Source: Cereibacter_A azotoformans
Lineage (GTDB): Bacteria > Pseudomonadota > Alphaproteobacteria > Rhodobacterales > Rhodobacteraceae
Reading direction: 5' to 3' (one strand)
Assembly (NCBI RefSeq): GCF_003050905.1
Contig: NZ_QAOT01000012.1
DNA length: 64,000 nt
A program made the position numbers and the translations under genes. The number at the start of each line of letters is the position of its first letter. The first letter of the stretch is position 1. Shown here one piece after another: positions 34,505-43,537 of the stretch. The notes beneath the pieces were generated by a model. It worked only from the letters and a program-made list of their open reading frames with translations. It had not been told where the DNA came from and did not search any database.

Positions 34505-35848
34505 ATGACCGAACCGCTCGACAGCCTGACCGCCCGGCTGCTTGAGGCCGCCCGCCGCGCCGGGGCCGAGGCCGCCGATGCGATCGCGGTGCGCGGCACC
34601 TCGCTCTCGATCGACATCCGCGAGCGGGCGCTCGAACAGGCCGAACGGGCCGAAAGCCTCGAGGTGGGGCTGCGCGTGCTGCTGGGCGGGCGGCAGGCTT
34701 GCGTCTCGGCCTCGGACGTGTCCGCCGGCACGCTCTCGGCCATGGCCGAGCGCGCGGTGGCAATGGCGCGCGAGGCGCCGGACGATCCCTTCGCGGGCCT
34801 CGCCGATCCGGCCGAGATCGCGCGCGGCTGGGATCTCGCCGCGCTCGAACTGGTCGATGACTCCGCAGAGCCCTCGCCTGCGGCGCTGGAAGAGGATGCC
34901 CGCGCGGCCGAGGCCGCGGCGCTGGCGGCGGACGGGATCTTCCAGGTCGAGGCGAGCGGCGCCTGGTCGCGGCGCGAGATGCACCTCGCCGCGACGAACG
35001 GCTTTGCGGGCGGCTATGCGCGCAGCTCGCGCTCGATTTCGGCCGTGGCCTTCACCGGCTCGGGCACGCAGATGGAGCGGGACTGGGCCGCCGAAACCCG
35101 CATCTTCGGCGACGACCTGCCCGGCGCGGCCGAGGTGGGGCGCCTTGCCGCCGAGCGGGCGCTGGCGCGCGTCGGTTCGCGCAAGCCGCCGACCGGCCAC
35201 TTCCCGGTGCTCTATGACGAACGGGTGGCGGCGTCGCTGATGAGCCATCTTCTCTCGGCGGTGAACGGGGCCACCATCGCGCGCGGCGGCTCGTGGCTGC
35301 GCGATGCGCTGGGTGCGCAGATCCTGCCCTCGCATCTTTCCTTCATCGAGGATCCGCTGCGGCCCCGCACCGGATCCTCCCGGCCGTTCGACGGCGAAGG
35401 GCTGCCCACCCGCCGCCGCGCCATCATCGAGGACGGGATCCTCACCGGCTGGACGCTCGATCTTTCGACCGCTCGGAAGCTGAAGATGGAAAGCACCGCC
35501 AACGCCGCCCGCTCGACCTCGCAGCCGCCCTCTCCGTCGGTGTCCAACACCGAACTGACGCAGGGCACCGCGTCGCGGGCCGATCTTCTGGCGCAGATGG
35601 GGACGGGGCTGCTCGTGACGTCGCTGATGGGCTCGTCGATCAACGGCAACACCGGGGACTATTCCCGCGGCGCGGCCGGCTTCTGGGTCGAGGGCGGCGA
35701 GATCGCGTGGCCCGTGAACGAATGCACGATCGCGGGCAACCTGCGCGAGATGCTGCGGACGATCCAGCCGGCAAACGACGCGCGGCCGCATCTGTCGAAC
35801 CGCGTGCCGAGCCTGCTCGTGGAGGGTCTCACGATTGCCGGCGCCTGA
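34505..35848 (+). CDS. pmbA: TldE/PmbA metalloprotease subunit
   Basis: A 447-residue member of the U62 family. TldE pairs with TldD to degrade unfolded peptides and mature some RiPP and antitoxin substrates. TldE-type patterns are present: AEAADAIAVRGTSLSIDIRE at the start, SSINGNTGDYSRGAAGFWVE and GEIAWPVNECTIAGNL near the end. AGGAGG lies 5 nt before the ATG at 34505. No tldD is in the window, which is usual. It overlaps cysQ by 14 nt. Confidence 0.93.
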   Translation: MTEPLDSLTARLLEAARRAGAEAADAIAVRGTSLSIDIRERALEQAERAESLEVGLRVLLGGRQACVSASDVSAGTLSAMAERAVAMAREAPDDPFAGLADPAEIARGWDLAALELVDDSAEPSPAALEEDARAAEAAALAADGIFQVEASGAWSRREMHLAATNGFAGGYARSSRSISAVAFTGSGTQMERDWAAETRIFGDDLPGAAEVGRLAAERALARVGSRKPPTGHFPVLYDERVAASLMSHLLSAVNGATIARGGSWLRDALGAQILPSHLSFIEDPLRPRTGSSRPFDGEGLPTRRRAIIEDGILTGWTLDLSTARKLKMESTANAARSTSQPPSPSVSNTELTQGTASRADLLAQMGTGLLVTSLMGSSINGNTGDYSRGAAGFWVEGGEIAWPVNECTIAGNLREMLRTIQPANDARPHLSNRVPSLLVEGLTIAGA

Positions 35849-36611
35849 CCTTGCGCTGCTGGCCGAGGCCGCCCGGGCCGCGGGCGAGGTGGCGCTGCGC
35901 TACTGGAAGAACGCGCCCCGCGCGTGGGAGAAGGCCGAAGGGGCGGGGCCGGTCACCGAGGCCGACCTTGCGGTGAACGACCTGCTGGAGAGCCGCCTTC
36001 GCGCCGCCCGGCCGGACTATGGCTGGCTCTCGGAGGAGAGCGCCGACAGCGGCGCCCGCAGGGGCGCGCGGCGGGTCTTCATCATCGATCCGATCGACGG
36101 CACGCGCGCCTTCATGGCGGGCGAGGACACGTTCGCCCATTCGCTCGCCGTGGCGGAGGCCGGACAGATCGTGGCGGCGGCGGTCTATCTTCCGGCGCTC
36201 GATCGTCTTTACACGGCCAGCACCGCCACGCCGGCGATGCGCGACGGCCAGCCGATCCGCGCCAGCAGCCGGACCGAGGCCCGGGGCGCCACGCTTCTCG
36301 CCACGCGGCCGATGCTGGGCGACAGCTACTGGCCGGGCGGGGTGCCGGACGTGAAGCGCAGCTTCAGGGCCTCGCTGGCCTTCCGCCTCTGCCTCGTGGC
36401 CGAGGGGCGGCACGACGGGATGCTGACGCTGCGCGAGGCGTGGGAGTGGGACATCGCCGCCGGCAGCCTGATTGCCGCGCGCGCAGGCGCGACGGTGACG
36501 GATCGTCTCGGCCAGCCGCTCGTCTTCAACTCCGAACATCCCCAGACCGCCGGGGTGATCGCCGCGGCGCCCGGGCTTCACGCCGACCTGATGGGGCGGC
36601 TGACGGCCTGA
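35835..36611 (+). CDS. cysQ: 3'(2'),5'-bisphosphate nucleotidase / inositol-monophosphatase family
   Basis: A 258-residue Mg-dependent phosphatase. Li-sensitive family motifs: GPVTEADLAVND, LSEESADSG, IIDPIDGTRAFMAGE (two metal Asp) and AWEWDIAAGSLIAARAGA. It probably removes the 3'-phosphate from PAP in sulfate assimilation. The start is TTG at 35835, with GGAGGG 8 nt upstream; it overlaps the end of pmbA. Generic inositol monophosphatase activity cannot be excluded. Confidence 0.88.
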   Translation: MPAPDLALLAEAARAAGEVALRYWKNAPRAWEKAEGAGPVTEADLAVNDLLESRLRAARPDYGWLSEESADSGARRGARRVFIIDPIDGTRAFMAGEDTFAHSLAVAEAGQIVAAAVYLPALDRLYTASTATPAMRDGQPIRASSRTEARGATLLATRPMLGDSYWPGGVPDVKRSFRASLAFRLCLVAEGRHDGMLTLREAWEWDIAAGSLIAARAGATVTDRLGQPLVFNSEHPQTAGVIAAAPGLHADLMGRLTA

Positions 36612-36616
36612 GGCTG

Positions 36617-37495
36617 TCAGATGTCCGTCCAGGACCGCGCGGCCTCTTTCAGGTGGGCGAGGAAGTTCTGCACCTTCATCGTCCGGTGGAGATCGACATG
36701 GGTCACGATCCAGATCGGGGCCTCCCATTCGGGGCGCGGCGGCAGGATCTCGATCAGGTCCGTCCCCGCCGCCTGCATCACCGGCAGGAAGCCGAGCCCC
36801 GCCCCCTCGCGCACCGCATCCTCGAGGGCGGCCGCCTCGGTGCCGCGGAAGGTGATCCGGTCGGGTGCCACCTCGTCGCGCAGCCATCGGTGATGGGGTG
36901 CGCGCGGAACATCCGCGCCCACGAAGCGGTGATGCAGGAACTCCTCGGGGCCCGAGGGGAGGCCGTGCGCCGCCGCATAGGCGCGCGAGGCATAGAGCGC
37001 GTGCCGCATCCGGGCGAGAGGCTGCACCACATTGTCGGGTTCCTCGGGCGTCGAGCCGGCCCGGATCGCCACATGGGCCTCGCCATATTCCAACCGGAAG
37101 AGCCGCATGTCGGTCAGGTAGCGCACGATCACCGCGGGATGCCGCTCCTGGAACGAGGTGAGGACGGGCGTGACCAGCGGGGAGAATCCGGGCAGCGAGG
37201 TGACGACCAGTTCCCCCGCCACCGTCTCGCCGTTGCCCTTGATGCGGCTTGCGAGTTGCGCAAACTGCTCTTCGGTGGTCTGCGCGACGAGAAGCAGATC
37301 CCGGCCGGCTTCGGTGGCGGTGTAGCCGCGCGCGTGCCGCTGGAAGAGCCGCGCGCCAAGCCGCTTCTCGAGCGCGTCGATGTGGCGGATGACCGTCGCA
37401 TGATGCACCCCCAGCACGTCCGCCGCGCCCGAAACGGTGCCGAGCCGCGCGACCTGATAGGCTGTGCGCACCTCGTCCCAATTGTCGAATCCCAT
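36617..37495 (-). CDS. LysR-family transcriptional regulator
   Basis: A 292-residue LTTR. The HTH covers residues 1-60 (WDEVRTAYQVARLGTVSGAA, HATVIRHIDALEKRLG); the effector domain follows from about residue 85. The start is set at the HTH (ATG 37495); the frame extends to 37774 without domain content. It converges tail to tail with cysQ, only 5 nt apart. The target is unknown. Confidence 0.9.
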   Translation of the reverse strand: MGFDNWDEVRTAYQVARLGTVSGAADVLGVHHATVIRHIDALEKRLGARLFQRHARGYTATEAGRDLLLVAQTTEEQFAQLASRIKGNGETVAGELVVTSLPGFSPLVTPVLTSFQERHPAVIVRYLTDMRLFRLEYGEAHVAIRAGSTPEEPDNVVQPLARMRHALYASRAYAAAHGLPSGPEEFLHHRFVGADVPRAPHHRWLRDEVAPDRITFRGTEAAALEDAVREGAGLGFLPVMQAAGTDLIEILPPRPEWEAPIWIVTHVDLHRTMKVQNFLAHLKEAARSWTDI

Positions 37496-37793
37496 CGCCG
37501 TCCCTTCCGCCGTTCCGCGCCAGAGCGCCCTGCGCCTTGCAGGCCATACAGTCTGGCAGAGCATAGTGCACGGCGGCCGGATCGTCAGGGTCCCGGAATT
37601 GCACGCTGCCTTTCCCGATGGCTCGCAGGTCCCAGATCGGCCGGACCCTGCAGATGACGACGGCCTGCATCGCAGCGCTCCGGGAGCGCCGGTGCGCTTC
37701 GGCCTGATTGCCTGCATGTCCCGGGACAATGTGCGCCGGAAGGCGGCTTCGGGCTCTTCCCATCGGCGGGACAAGGTCCTAGAGAGGGAGGGG
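37496..37793. other. Intergenic region upstream of LysR and tRNA-Pro
   Basis: No gene I can support; open frames here lack ribosome sites and protein features. The promoters of LysR (leftward) and tRNA-Pro (rightward) should both lie here. Confidence 0.35.
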
Positions 37794-37870
37794 CGGAGTG
37801 TAGCGCAGCCTGGTAGCGCGCCTGCTTTGGGAGCAGGATGTCGGGGGTTCGAATCCCTCCACTCCGACCA
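37794..37870 (+). tRNA. tRNA-Pro (anticodon UGG)
   Basis: The cloverleaf is complete: acceptor CGGAGTG/CACTCCG, D arm from TAGCGCAGCCTGGTAGCGC, anticodon arm CCTGC-TTTGGGA-GCAGG with TGG as anticodon, T arm GGGGG-TTCGAAT-CCCTC with one G-T pair, and encoded CCA. Confidence 0.96.
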
Positions 37871-37911
37871 TGTCCGTCCTTATGGCCGCGTGCGGCTCCG
37901 GGCGCGGTGAA

Positions 37912-37927
37912 GCCGTTTGGTAACGGC
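37912..37927 (+). terminator. Small hairpin after tRNA-Pro
   Basis: GCCGTT-TGGT-AACGGC perfect 6-bp stem with a 4-nt loop, about 40 nt past the tRNA. No T-run, so only a possible terminator or processing site. Confidence 0.3.
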
Positions 37928-38079
37928 GTGCGCGCGTCGCTGTTGGTGTCCTCGACCATGCGAACTGCCGTGGGCCCCTTGCGGGAGGACTTCAGTGATT
38001 CCGGCCAGATGGCCGTGAAGGCAGCGATTGCCTGCGCCCGGGGCGCGAAGCGGCCTGCCGCTCCGCGTTTCTGAAGCGG

Positions 38080-38724
38080 TCAGAGCCCCATGAGCGACGG
38101 CAACGCGCGCATGTCGGCGAAGGGTCGCGCCCCTTCGGCCGCCAACGCCGCCGCGTTGCCGTTCGGCGCGTAGCCGAAGCAGGTCATGCCCGCCGCCCGT
38201 GCGGCGCGGGCGCCGGTGGGGCTGTCCTCCACGACCGTGCAGCGCGACGGCTCCACCCCCAGCGCGCGGGCGGCATGGAGATAGAGATCCGGTGCGGGCT
38301 TCGGGGCACCCAGCGACTGGCCCGAGAAAAGCCGTCCGTGCAGCCGCGCCATCAGCGAGGGATGCTGCCCCAGCGTGACCTGCATCTTGCGGTCCGATCC
38401 GTTGGAGCCCACCGCATAGGGGATGCCGGCCCGGTCCAGCGCGGCCACCACCTCCTCGACATGCGGGATGAGCGGCGTGCCCTCGCCGAGGCGGGCGTAG
38501 AGCCTCTCGTAGAAGTCCTCGACCCACCCGGCCGGCAGATCGGCGCCGAGCTGACGGGCCTTGGCCGCCGCGCCGGGGATCGTGCCGCCGAGGAAATGCG
38601 CCTCGAGTTCCTCATGGCCCAGAATGAGGCCATGGCGGACGAGATCCTCGCCCAGAAGGGCGAAGGCTGTGGGCTCGCTGTCCACAAGAACGCCGTCACA
38701 GTCGAAGATCACCGCCGCGATCAT
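38080..38724 (-). CDS. HAD-family phosphatase (phosphoglucomutase/phosphatase-like subgroup)
   Basis: A 214-residue HAD hydrolase. Motif I is FDCDGVLVDSE (Asp8 nucleophile, Asp10), motif II SNGSD, motif III Lys in GAPKPAPDLY, and motif IV EDSPTGARAARAAG. The helical cap type places it with phosphoglycolate phosphatase or beta-phosphoglucomutase-like enzymes; the substrate is uncertain. The start overlaps the rsmD stop (ATGA). Confidence 0.88.
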   Translation of the reverse strand: MIAAVIFDCDGVLVDSEPTAFALLGEDLVRHGLILGHEELEAHFLGGTIPGAAAKARQLGADLPAGWVEDFYERLYARLGEGTPLIPHVEEVVAALDRAGIPYAVGSNGSDRKMQVTLGQHPSLMARLHGRLFSGQSLGAPKPAPDLYLHAARALGVEPSRCTVVEDSPTGARAARAAGMTCFGYAPNGNAAALAAEGARPFADMRALPSLMGL

Positions 38725-39275
38725 GGCGCCTCCAGAAGGGTGACCAGCGTATCGCCGTAGCGCCGCTGGTCGAGCTGCGTGAAGCCCGCAGGCGGGGCAG
38801 GGGGATGGTTTTCCTCCCAGACGATGATCGCGCCGGGGGCGAGCCAGTCGGAATGGGCGGCCAGCGCCTTCTCGCCCATCCCCTTGCCATAGGGCGGGTC
38901 AAGAAAACAGAGCGTGACGGGGGCCGCCGGTGCGGGGGCGGGGCGCGTTGCGTCGCGCCGCTCGATCGCCGTCCTGTCCTCGGCCTGCATCAGGGCGATG
39001 TTGCGCTTGAGCAGGGCAAGCGCGGGCGGTCCGCTCTCGACGAGGATCGCGTGCCCGGCCCCGCGGGAAAGCGCCTCGAGCCCGAGCGCCCCGGTGCCCG
39101 CGAAGAGATCGAGGACCCGGGCGCCGGCCACGGGATTGCCATAGCCGCCATTGATCAGAAGGTTGAAGATCGCCTCGCGCACCCGGTCCGAGGTCGGGCG
39201 CAGATGGGCCCGAGCGTCCCCCTCGCCCACCTCGGCCAGCTTCAGCCCGCGCTTCTGTCCGCCGATGATCCTCAT
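38721..39275 (-). CDS. rsmD: 16S rRNA (guanine-966-N2) methyltransferase
   Basis: A 184-residue SAM enzyme. MRIIGGQKRGLKL at the start is typical; the SAM loop is VLDLFAGTGALGLEALSRGA, and catalysis uses DPPYGKG. It methylates N2 of G966 during small-subunit assembly. Coupled at both ends: the ferredoxin-reductase gene upstream and the HAD gene downstream. Confidence 0.94.
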   Translation of the reverse strand: MRIIGGQKRGLKLAEVGEGDARAHLRPTSDRVREAIFNLLINGGYGNPVAGARVLDLFAGTGALGLEALSRGAGHAILVESGPPALALLKRNIALMQAEDRTAIERRDATRPAPAPAAPVTLCFLDPPYGKGMGEKALAAHSDWLAPGAIIVWEENHPPAPPAGFTQLDQRRYGDTLVTLLEAP

Positions 39276-40477
39276 GCGAGCAGCGACTTGAGCGCCGTGG
39301 AGGGATTGGCCACCGTGTCGGGTGCCGGGCTCCGTCCGGCCTCGATCAGGCGCTTGCCGACCATGTAGGCGCGGGGATCGTTCACCGCATCCACGGCCAG
39401 AAGCTCCGGCCCGCGGTAATACCAGAAGGAGACCGAGTCGCCCTCGGGCCCTCGCGTCACCACCCGGTCGTATCCGAGATTGAGGCCCGCGATCTGGAGC
39501 TTGGTGTCGAACTGGTCCGACCAGAACCAGGGCATCGGCCGGTAGGGCCGGTTGGCCCCCAGCAAGTTGGCCGCCACCGCTTCGGCCTGATCAATGGCGT
39601 TCTGAACCGATTCGAGACGCAACCGGCCGCCTTTCCAGGGAAAGGAGGCGCAGTCGCCCGCCGACCAGATCGCCGGGTCCGAGGTGCGCCCCATCTCATC
39701 CACCGCGATCCCGTTGTCGAGCGCGACGCCCGCAGCCTCGGCCAGCTCCGTGGCGGGGCGGATGCCCACGCCCGCGATCACGAAATCGGCCGGAAGCTCG
39801 GTTCCGTCGGCCAGCCGGGCCCCCGTCACCCGCGTTTCGCCGATCAGGCGGTCCAGGGCCACGCCCTCGCGGATGCGGACGCCGCGCGAGGTGTGCAGCG
39901 CGCGGAACCAGTCGGCCGTCTCGGGGGCGGCCACGCGCTGCAGGATGCGCGGCGCCATCTCGACCACGGTCACGTCGAGCCCCAGTTTGGCCCCCACCGC
40001 CGCGGCCTCCAGCCCGACATAGCCGCCCCCGATCACCACGAGCCGCCGCCCCGGCTGGAACTCGGGCCGCATCGCATCGACATCGGCAAGCGTGCGGACG
40101 GTGAACACGCCGTCCAGCCCGCCGCCGGCGGCCTCGGGCAGGCGGCGGGCGATGGACCCCGTCGTCAGGACAAGCTGGCCGTAGGGCATATGCTCGCCGC
40201 CCACGGTGACGGTGCGGGCGGTCCGGTCGATGGCGGTGACGGGCGCCCCCAGACGCAGTTCGATCCCGGCCTCGGCGTAGAAGGCCCGGTTGCGCAGCCA
40301 GAGCCGCTCTTCCTCCATCGTGCCAAGCAGGTAGGCCTTGGACAGCGGCGGGCGCTGGTAGGGCGGGCTCGGCTCCTCGCCCAGAAGCGTGATGCTCCCC
40401 TCGAACTTCAGCGCGCGCAGCTTGGCCACCAGCGCCGCTCCCGCCTGTCCCGCTCCGACCACCACGATGTCCGGCAT
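39272..40477 (-). CDS. FAD-dependent ferredoxin reductase
   Basis: A 401-residue flavoprotein of the rhodocoxin/putidaredoxin-reductase type. The FAD loop at the start is VVGAGQAGAALVAKL; the NAD(P)H loop is VVIGGGYVGLEAAAVGAKLG near residue 150. PPYQRPPLSKAYL and the C-terminal FWSDQFDTKLQIAGL are diagnostic. It hands electrons from NADH to a [2Fe-2S] ferredoxin, often for a P450 or dioxygenase; no such partner is in the window. It starts the operon leading to rsmD. Confidence 0.92.
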   Translation of the reverse strand: MPDIVVVGAGQAGAALVAKLRALKFEGSITLLGEEPSPPYQRPPLSKAYLLGTMEEERLWLRNRAFYAEAGIELRLGAPVTAIDRTARTVTVGGEHMPYGQLVLTTGSIARRLPEAAGGGLDGVFTVRTLADVDAMRPEFQPGRRLVVIGGGYVGLEAAAVGAKLGLDVTVVEMAPRILQRVAAPETADWFRALHTSRGVRIREGVALDRLIGETRVTGARLADGTELPADFVIAGVGIRPATELAEAAGVALDNGIAVDEMGRTSDPAIWSAGDCASFPWKGGRLRLESVQNAIDQAEAVAANLLGANRPYRPMPWFWSDQFDTKLQIAGLNLGYDRVVTRGPEGDSVSFWYYRGPELLAVDAVNDPRAYMVGKRLIEAGRSPAPDTVANPSTALKSLLA

Positions 40478-40577
40478 GACCCCTCACTCCTTCACCCTGC
40501 GACAAATCGACTGGCCGGGCGTCCGGCGCGACCCTATAACTCGCGGCATCGGGAACGCAACGAGATGGGGACAAGAG

Positions 40578-41066
40578 ATGGTGATTTCGGTGGGAGACCG
40601 GCTGCCCGAGGCGGCGCTGGTGCGGATCGGGGCCGAGGGGCCGGAGCAGGTGCAACTGTCCGAACGGCTCAAGGGCCGGAGCGTGGTGATCTTCGCCGTG
40701 CCGGGTGCCTACACGCCCACCTGCCATTCGGCGCATGTGCCCTCGTTCATCCGCACGAAGGAGCAGTTCGCCGACAAGGGTGTCGAGGAGATCCTCTGCA
40801 TCTCGGTCAATGATCCGTTCGTGATGAAGGCTTGGGGCGAATCCACCGGCGCGTCCGAAGCCGGCATCACCATGCTGTCGGATGCGGATGGCGCCTTCAC
40901 CAAGGCGCTTGGACTTTCCTTCGACGCGCCGCCTGTGGGGCTGATCGGCCGCTCGAAACGCTACGCGCTCCACGCCCGCGACGGGGTGGTCACGGTGCTC
41001 CATCTCGAGGAGAGCCCCGGCGTCTGCGAAAGCTCGGGCGGCGAGGCCCTGCTGGCGGCGATCTGA
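40578..41066 (+). CDS. Peroxiredoxin, Prx5 family
   Basis: A 162-residue thiol peroxidase of the AhpE/PMP20 group. The peroxidatic Cys49 lies in VPGAYTPTCH; a second Cys in ESPGVCESSGGE near the C-terminus could resolve it. It reduces H2O2 and alkyl hydroperoxides with glutaredoxin or thioredoxin. The ATG at 40578 matches the family start (SVGDRLPEAAL). It is divergent from the ferredoxin-reductase gene. Confidence 0.92.
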   Translation: MVISVGDRLPEAALVRIGAEGPEQVQLSERLKGRSVVIFAVPGAYTPTCHSAHVPSFIRTKEQFADKGVEEILCISVNDPFVMKAWGESTGASEAGITMLSDADGAFTKALGLSFDAPPVGLIGRSKRYALHARDGVVTVLHLEESPGVCESSGGEALLAAI

Positions 41067-41073
41067 TCGGGGC

Positions 41074-41112
41074 CGCGGCGTGACGGTCCCGCGGGCAGGC
41101 CGTCACGCCGCG
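41074..41112 (+). repeat. Large perfect hairpin 1 after the peroxiredoxin gene
   Basis: CGCGGCGTGACGG / CCGTCACGCCGCG: a 13-bp perfect stem around a 13-nt loop, 8 nt after the peroxiredoxin stop. It shares the GTGACGG core with the next hairpin. Confidence 0.6.
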
Positions 41113-41130
41113 AACGCGCTTGGGTCGCGC

Positions 41131-41160
41131 GCCGTGTGACGGTGGGCATCGTCACACGGC
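41131..41160 (+). repeat. Large perfect hairpin 2 before the ecm end
   Basis: GCCGTGTGACG / CGTCACACGGC: an 11-bp perfect stem with an 8-nt loop. It sits between the convergent peroxiredoxin and ecm genes and could terminate in either direction. Confidence 0.6.
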
Positions 41161-41230
41161 TGCGCCGATGACCTGCCGGCGGCCCTTCGGGCCTGCTGGC
41201 GAAGCGCGTTGTTCCGGTGCGGCGGAGGGC

Positions 41231-43189
41231 TTACTCCGCCGCGAGGGCCGTCCGGTCCACGAGGCCCACGATGTCCATCATGATCCGGTTCAGCTCGAAA
41301 TCCTTGGGCGTATAGACGGCGGCCACGCCCATCGCGCGAAGCTGCTCGGCATCCTCTTCGGGGATGATGCCGCCCACGATCAGCGGAACGTCGAGCGAGA
41401 CGCGGCGCATCTCGGCCAGCACCTCCGTCACCAGCGGCATGTGCGAGCCCGAGAGGATCGACAGGCCGATCACATGCGCCTGATCCTCGACGGCCTTGGC
41501 GACGATCTCGCCGGGCGTGAGGCGGATGCCGTCATAGGTGATGTCCATTCCGCAATCCCGCGCGCGGGCGGCGATCTGCTCGGCGCCGTTGGAATGGCCG
41601 TCGAGCCCCGGCTTGCCGACGACGAACTTCAGCGGCCGGCCGAGGCGCGCCGAGACCGCCTGCACCGCCTCGCGGATCGGGTCGAGGCCGTCGGTCCGGT
41701 TCGAGGGCGCGCGCGAGACGCCGGTGGGGCCGCGGAACTCGCCGAAGGCGCGGCGCAGTTCGGCCGCCCATTCGCCGGTGGTGGCGCCCGCCTTGGCGGC
41801 GGCGATCGAGGCGGGCATCACATTCTCGCCCGAGGTGGCGGCGCGGCGCAGTTCGGCCAGCGCGGCGGTCACGGCGGCCTCGTCGCGCGCGGCGCGCCAG
41901 GCCTTCAGCCGCTCGACCTGATCGCGCTCGGCTTCCGGGTCGGCCACCATGATCGCGCCATCGCCCGTGGTGAGCGGCGAGGGCGCGCCACTGGTCCAGC
42001 GGTTCACGCCCACCACCACCGTTTCGCCCGATTCGACGCGGGCGATGCGCTCGGCGTTCGATTCGACGAGGCGCGCCTTCATGTAGTCGATCGCCTCGAT
42101 CGCGCCGCCCATCGCGTCGATATGGGCCAGCTCTTCCCGCGCGCCGGCCTTCAGCGCCTCGACCTTGCGCTCGACCGCGGGGTTGCCGTCGAACAGATCC
42201 TCATATTCCAGCAGGTCCGATTCGTAGGCGAGGATCTGCTGCATCCGAAGCGACCATTGCTGGTCCCAGGGCCGCGGCAGCCCCAGCGCCTCGTTCCAGG
42301 CGGGCAACTGCACCGCGCGGGCGCGGGCCTTCTTCGAGAGCGTCACCGCCAGCATCTCGATCAGGATGCGATAGACGTTGTTCTCCGGCTGCTGCTCGGT
42401 CAGGCCGAGCGAGTTCACCTGCACGCCATAGCGGAAGCGGCGGTATTTCTCCTCCTCGATGCCATAGCGGTCGCGGCAGATCTCGTCCCAGAGATCGACG
42501 AAGGCGCGCATCTTGCACATCTCGGTGACGAAGCGGATGCCGGCGTTCACGAAGAACGAGATCCGGCCCACCATCGCCGGGAAATGCTCGGCCGGAACCT
42601 TCGTGCGCAGGTCGTCGAGCACCGCGATGCCGGTGGCCAGCGCGAAGGCCAGCTCCTGCTCGGGCGTGGCCCCGGCCTCCTGCAGGTGGTAGGAGCAGAC
42701 GTTCATCGGGTTCCACTTGGGCAGGTGCACCCGCGTGTAGGCCGCCACGTCGGTGATCATGCGCAGCGAGGGCTTGGGCGGGCAGATGTAGGTGCCGCGG
42801 CTGAGATACTCCTTCATCAGGTCGTTCTGCACCGTGCCCTGCAGCTTCGAGACATCCGCCCCCTGCTCCTCGGCCACCGCGATGTAGAGCGCGAGCAGCC
42901 ACGGCGCCGTGGCGTTGATCGTCATCGAGGTGTTCATCTGCTCGAGCGGGATCTGGTCGAACAGCGTCCGCATGTCGCCCAGGTGGCAGATCGGAACGCC
43001 CACCTTGCCCACCTCGCCGCGCGCAAGCTCGTGGTCGCTGTCATAGCCGGTCTGGGTCGGCAGGTCGAAGGCGACCGACAGACCCGTCTGCCCCTTGGCA
43101 AGGTTGGTGCGGTAGAGTGCGTTCGAGGCCCTTGCCGTGGAATGGCCGGCGTAGGTCCGGAACAGCCAGGGGCTATCCTTCTGGGTCAT
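41231..43189 (-). CDS. ecm: Ethylmalonyl-CoA mutase
   Basis: A 652-residue B12 enzyme that turns (2R)-ethylmalonyl-CoA into methylsuccinyl-CoA in the ethylmalonyl-CoA pathway for C2 assimilation. The catalytic barrel (SVAFDLPTQTGYDSDHELAR) is followed by a C-terminal cobalamin domain with axial His532 in KPGLDGHSNG. The single-chain form and the pairing with ccr identify Ecm (MeaA) rather than methylmalonyl-CoA mutase. It is divergent from ccr across a regulatory spacer. Confidence 0.95.
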   Translation of the reverse strand: MTQKDSPWLFRTYAGHSTARASNALYRTNLAKGQTGLSVAFDLPTQTGYDSDHELARGEVGKVGVPICHLGDMRTLFDQIPLEQMNTSMTINATAPWLLALYIAVAEEQGADVSKLQGTVQNDLMKEYLSRGTYICPPKPSLRMITDVAAYTRVHLPKWNPMNVCSYHLQEAGATPEQELAFALATGIAVLDDLRTKVPAEHFPAMVGRISFFVNAGIRFVTEMCKMRAFVDLWDEICRDRYGIEEEKYRRFRYGVQVNSLGLTEQQPENNVYRILIEMLAVTLSKKARARAVQLPAWNEALGLPRPWDQQWSLRMQQILAYESDLLEYEDLFDGNPAVERKVEALKAGAREELAHIDAMGGAIEAIDYMKARLVESNAERIARVESGETVVVGVNRWTSGAPSPLTTGDGAIMVADPEAERDQVERLKAWRAARDEAAVTAALAELRRAATSGENVMPASIAAAKAGATTGEWAAELRRAFGEFRGPTGVSRAPSNRTDGLDPIREAVQAVSARLGRPLKFVVGKPGLDGHSNGAEQIAARARDCGMDITYDGIRLTPGEIVAKAVEDQAHVIGLSILSGSHMPLVTEVLAEMRRVSLDVPLIVGGIIPEEDAEQLRAMGVAAVYTPKDFELNRIMMDIVGLVDRTALAAE

Positions 43190-43537
43190 GGCGAGAAACC
43201 TCCACTCTGGCGGGCAAGGAAGTTGCGGTTGGATGTGGATACGCGAAACATAATGTCCCTGTCAATTCGCCGCAACGCGGCGAGGTTCCGCAATCGCGCA
43301 TCGGAAAATCCTGTCCGCCGGTTCGATCGACCGGACCTTTGTCGGGCAGGCAGGTGATCAGCCGTTGACAAACCGATGGGGCGGACGACGGCAAGTTACG
43401 CTGCGTCGCAGCAGACAGAATATTACAAAAATGGTACTTCTGACTATTGCAATCTTGCTGAGCCGGTCGTATTTCAGTCCATCAATGCCGCCGATTCTGC
43501 GTTGCGGCACTTCCCTCAGGCCCCAGAGGAGGCAAGC
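43190..43537. promoter_or_regulatory. Shared ecm/ccr control region
   Basis: No gene. It contains an ecm promoter candidate, several TTGCGG blocks on both strands, the palindrome GCTGCG-T-CGCAGC (43400-43412), and the palindrome ATTGCAAT (43446-43453). A TTGACA at 43365-43370 lacks a clear -10. Coordinate regulation by acetate-type growth substrates is expected for this pair. Confidence 0.5.
43236..43265 (-). promoter_or_regulatory. Putative ecm promoter
   Basis: Minus strand TTGACA (plus 43260-43265), 18 nt, TATCCA (plus 43236-43241), giving a leader of about 40 nt before the ATG at 43189. The -35 is consensus; the -10 matches at its first three bases. Confidence 0.45.

Noticed and set aside
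32735..35791. Upstream extension of the second SDR gene to over 1200 residues
   Set aside because: The extension is antisense to DUF2125 and pmbA; the SDR fold starts exactly at 32734.
43365..43393. TTGACA as a ccr promoter
   Set aside because: No recognisable -10 at 16-18 nt; listed only as part of the control region.
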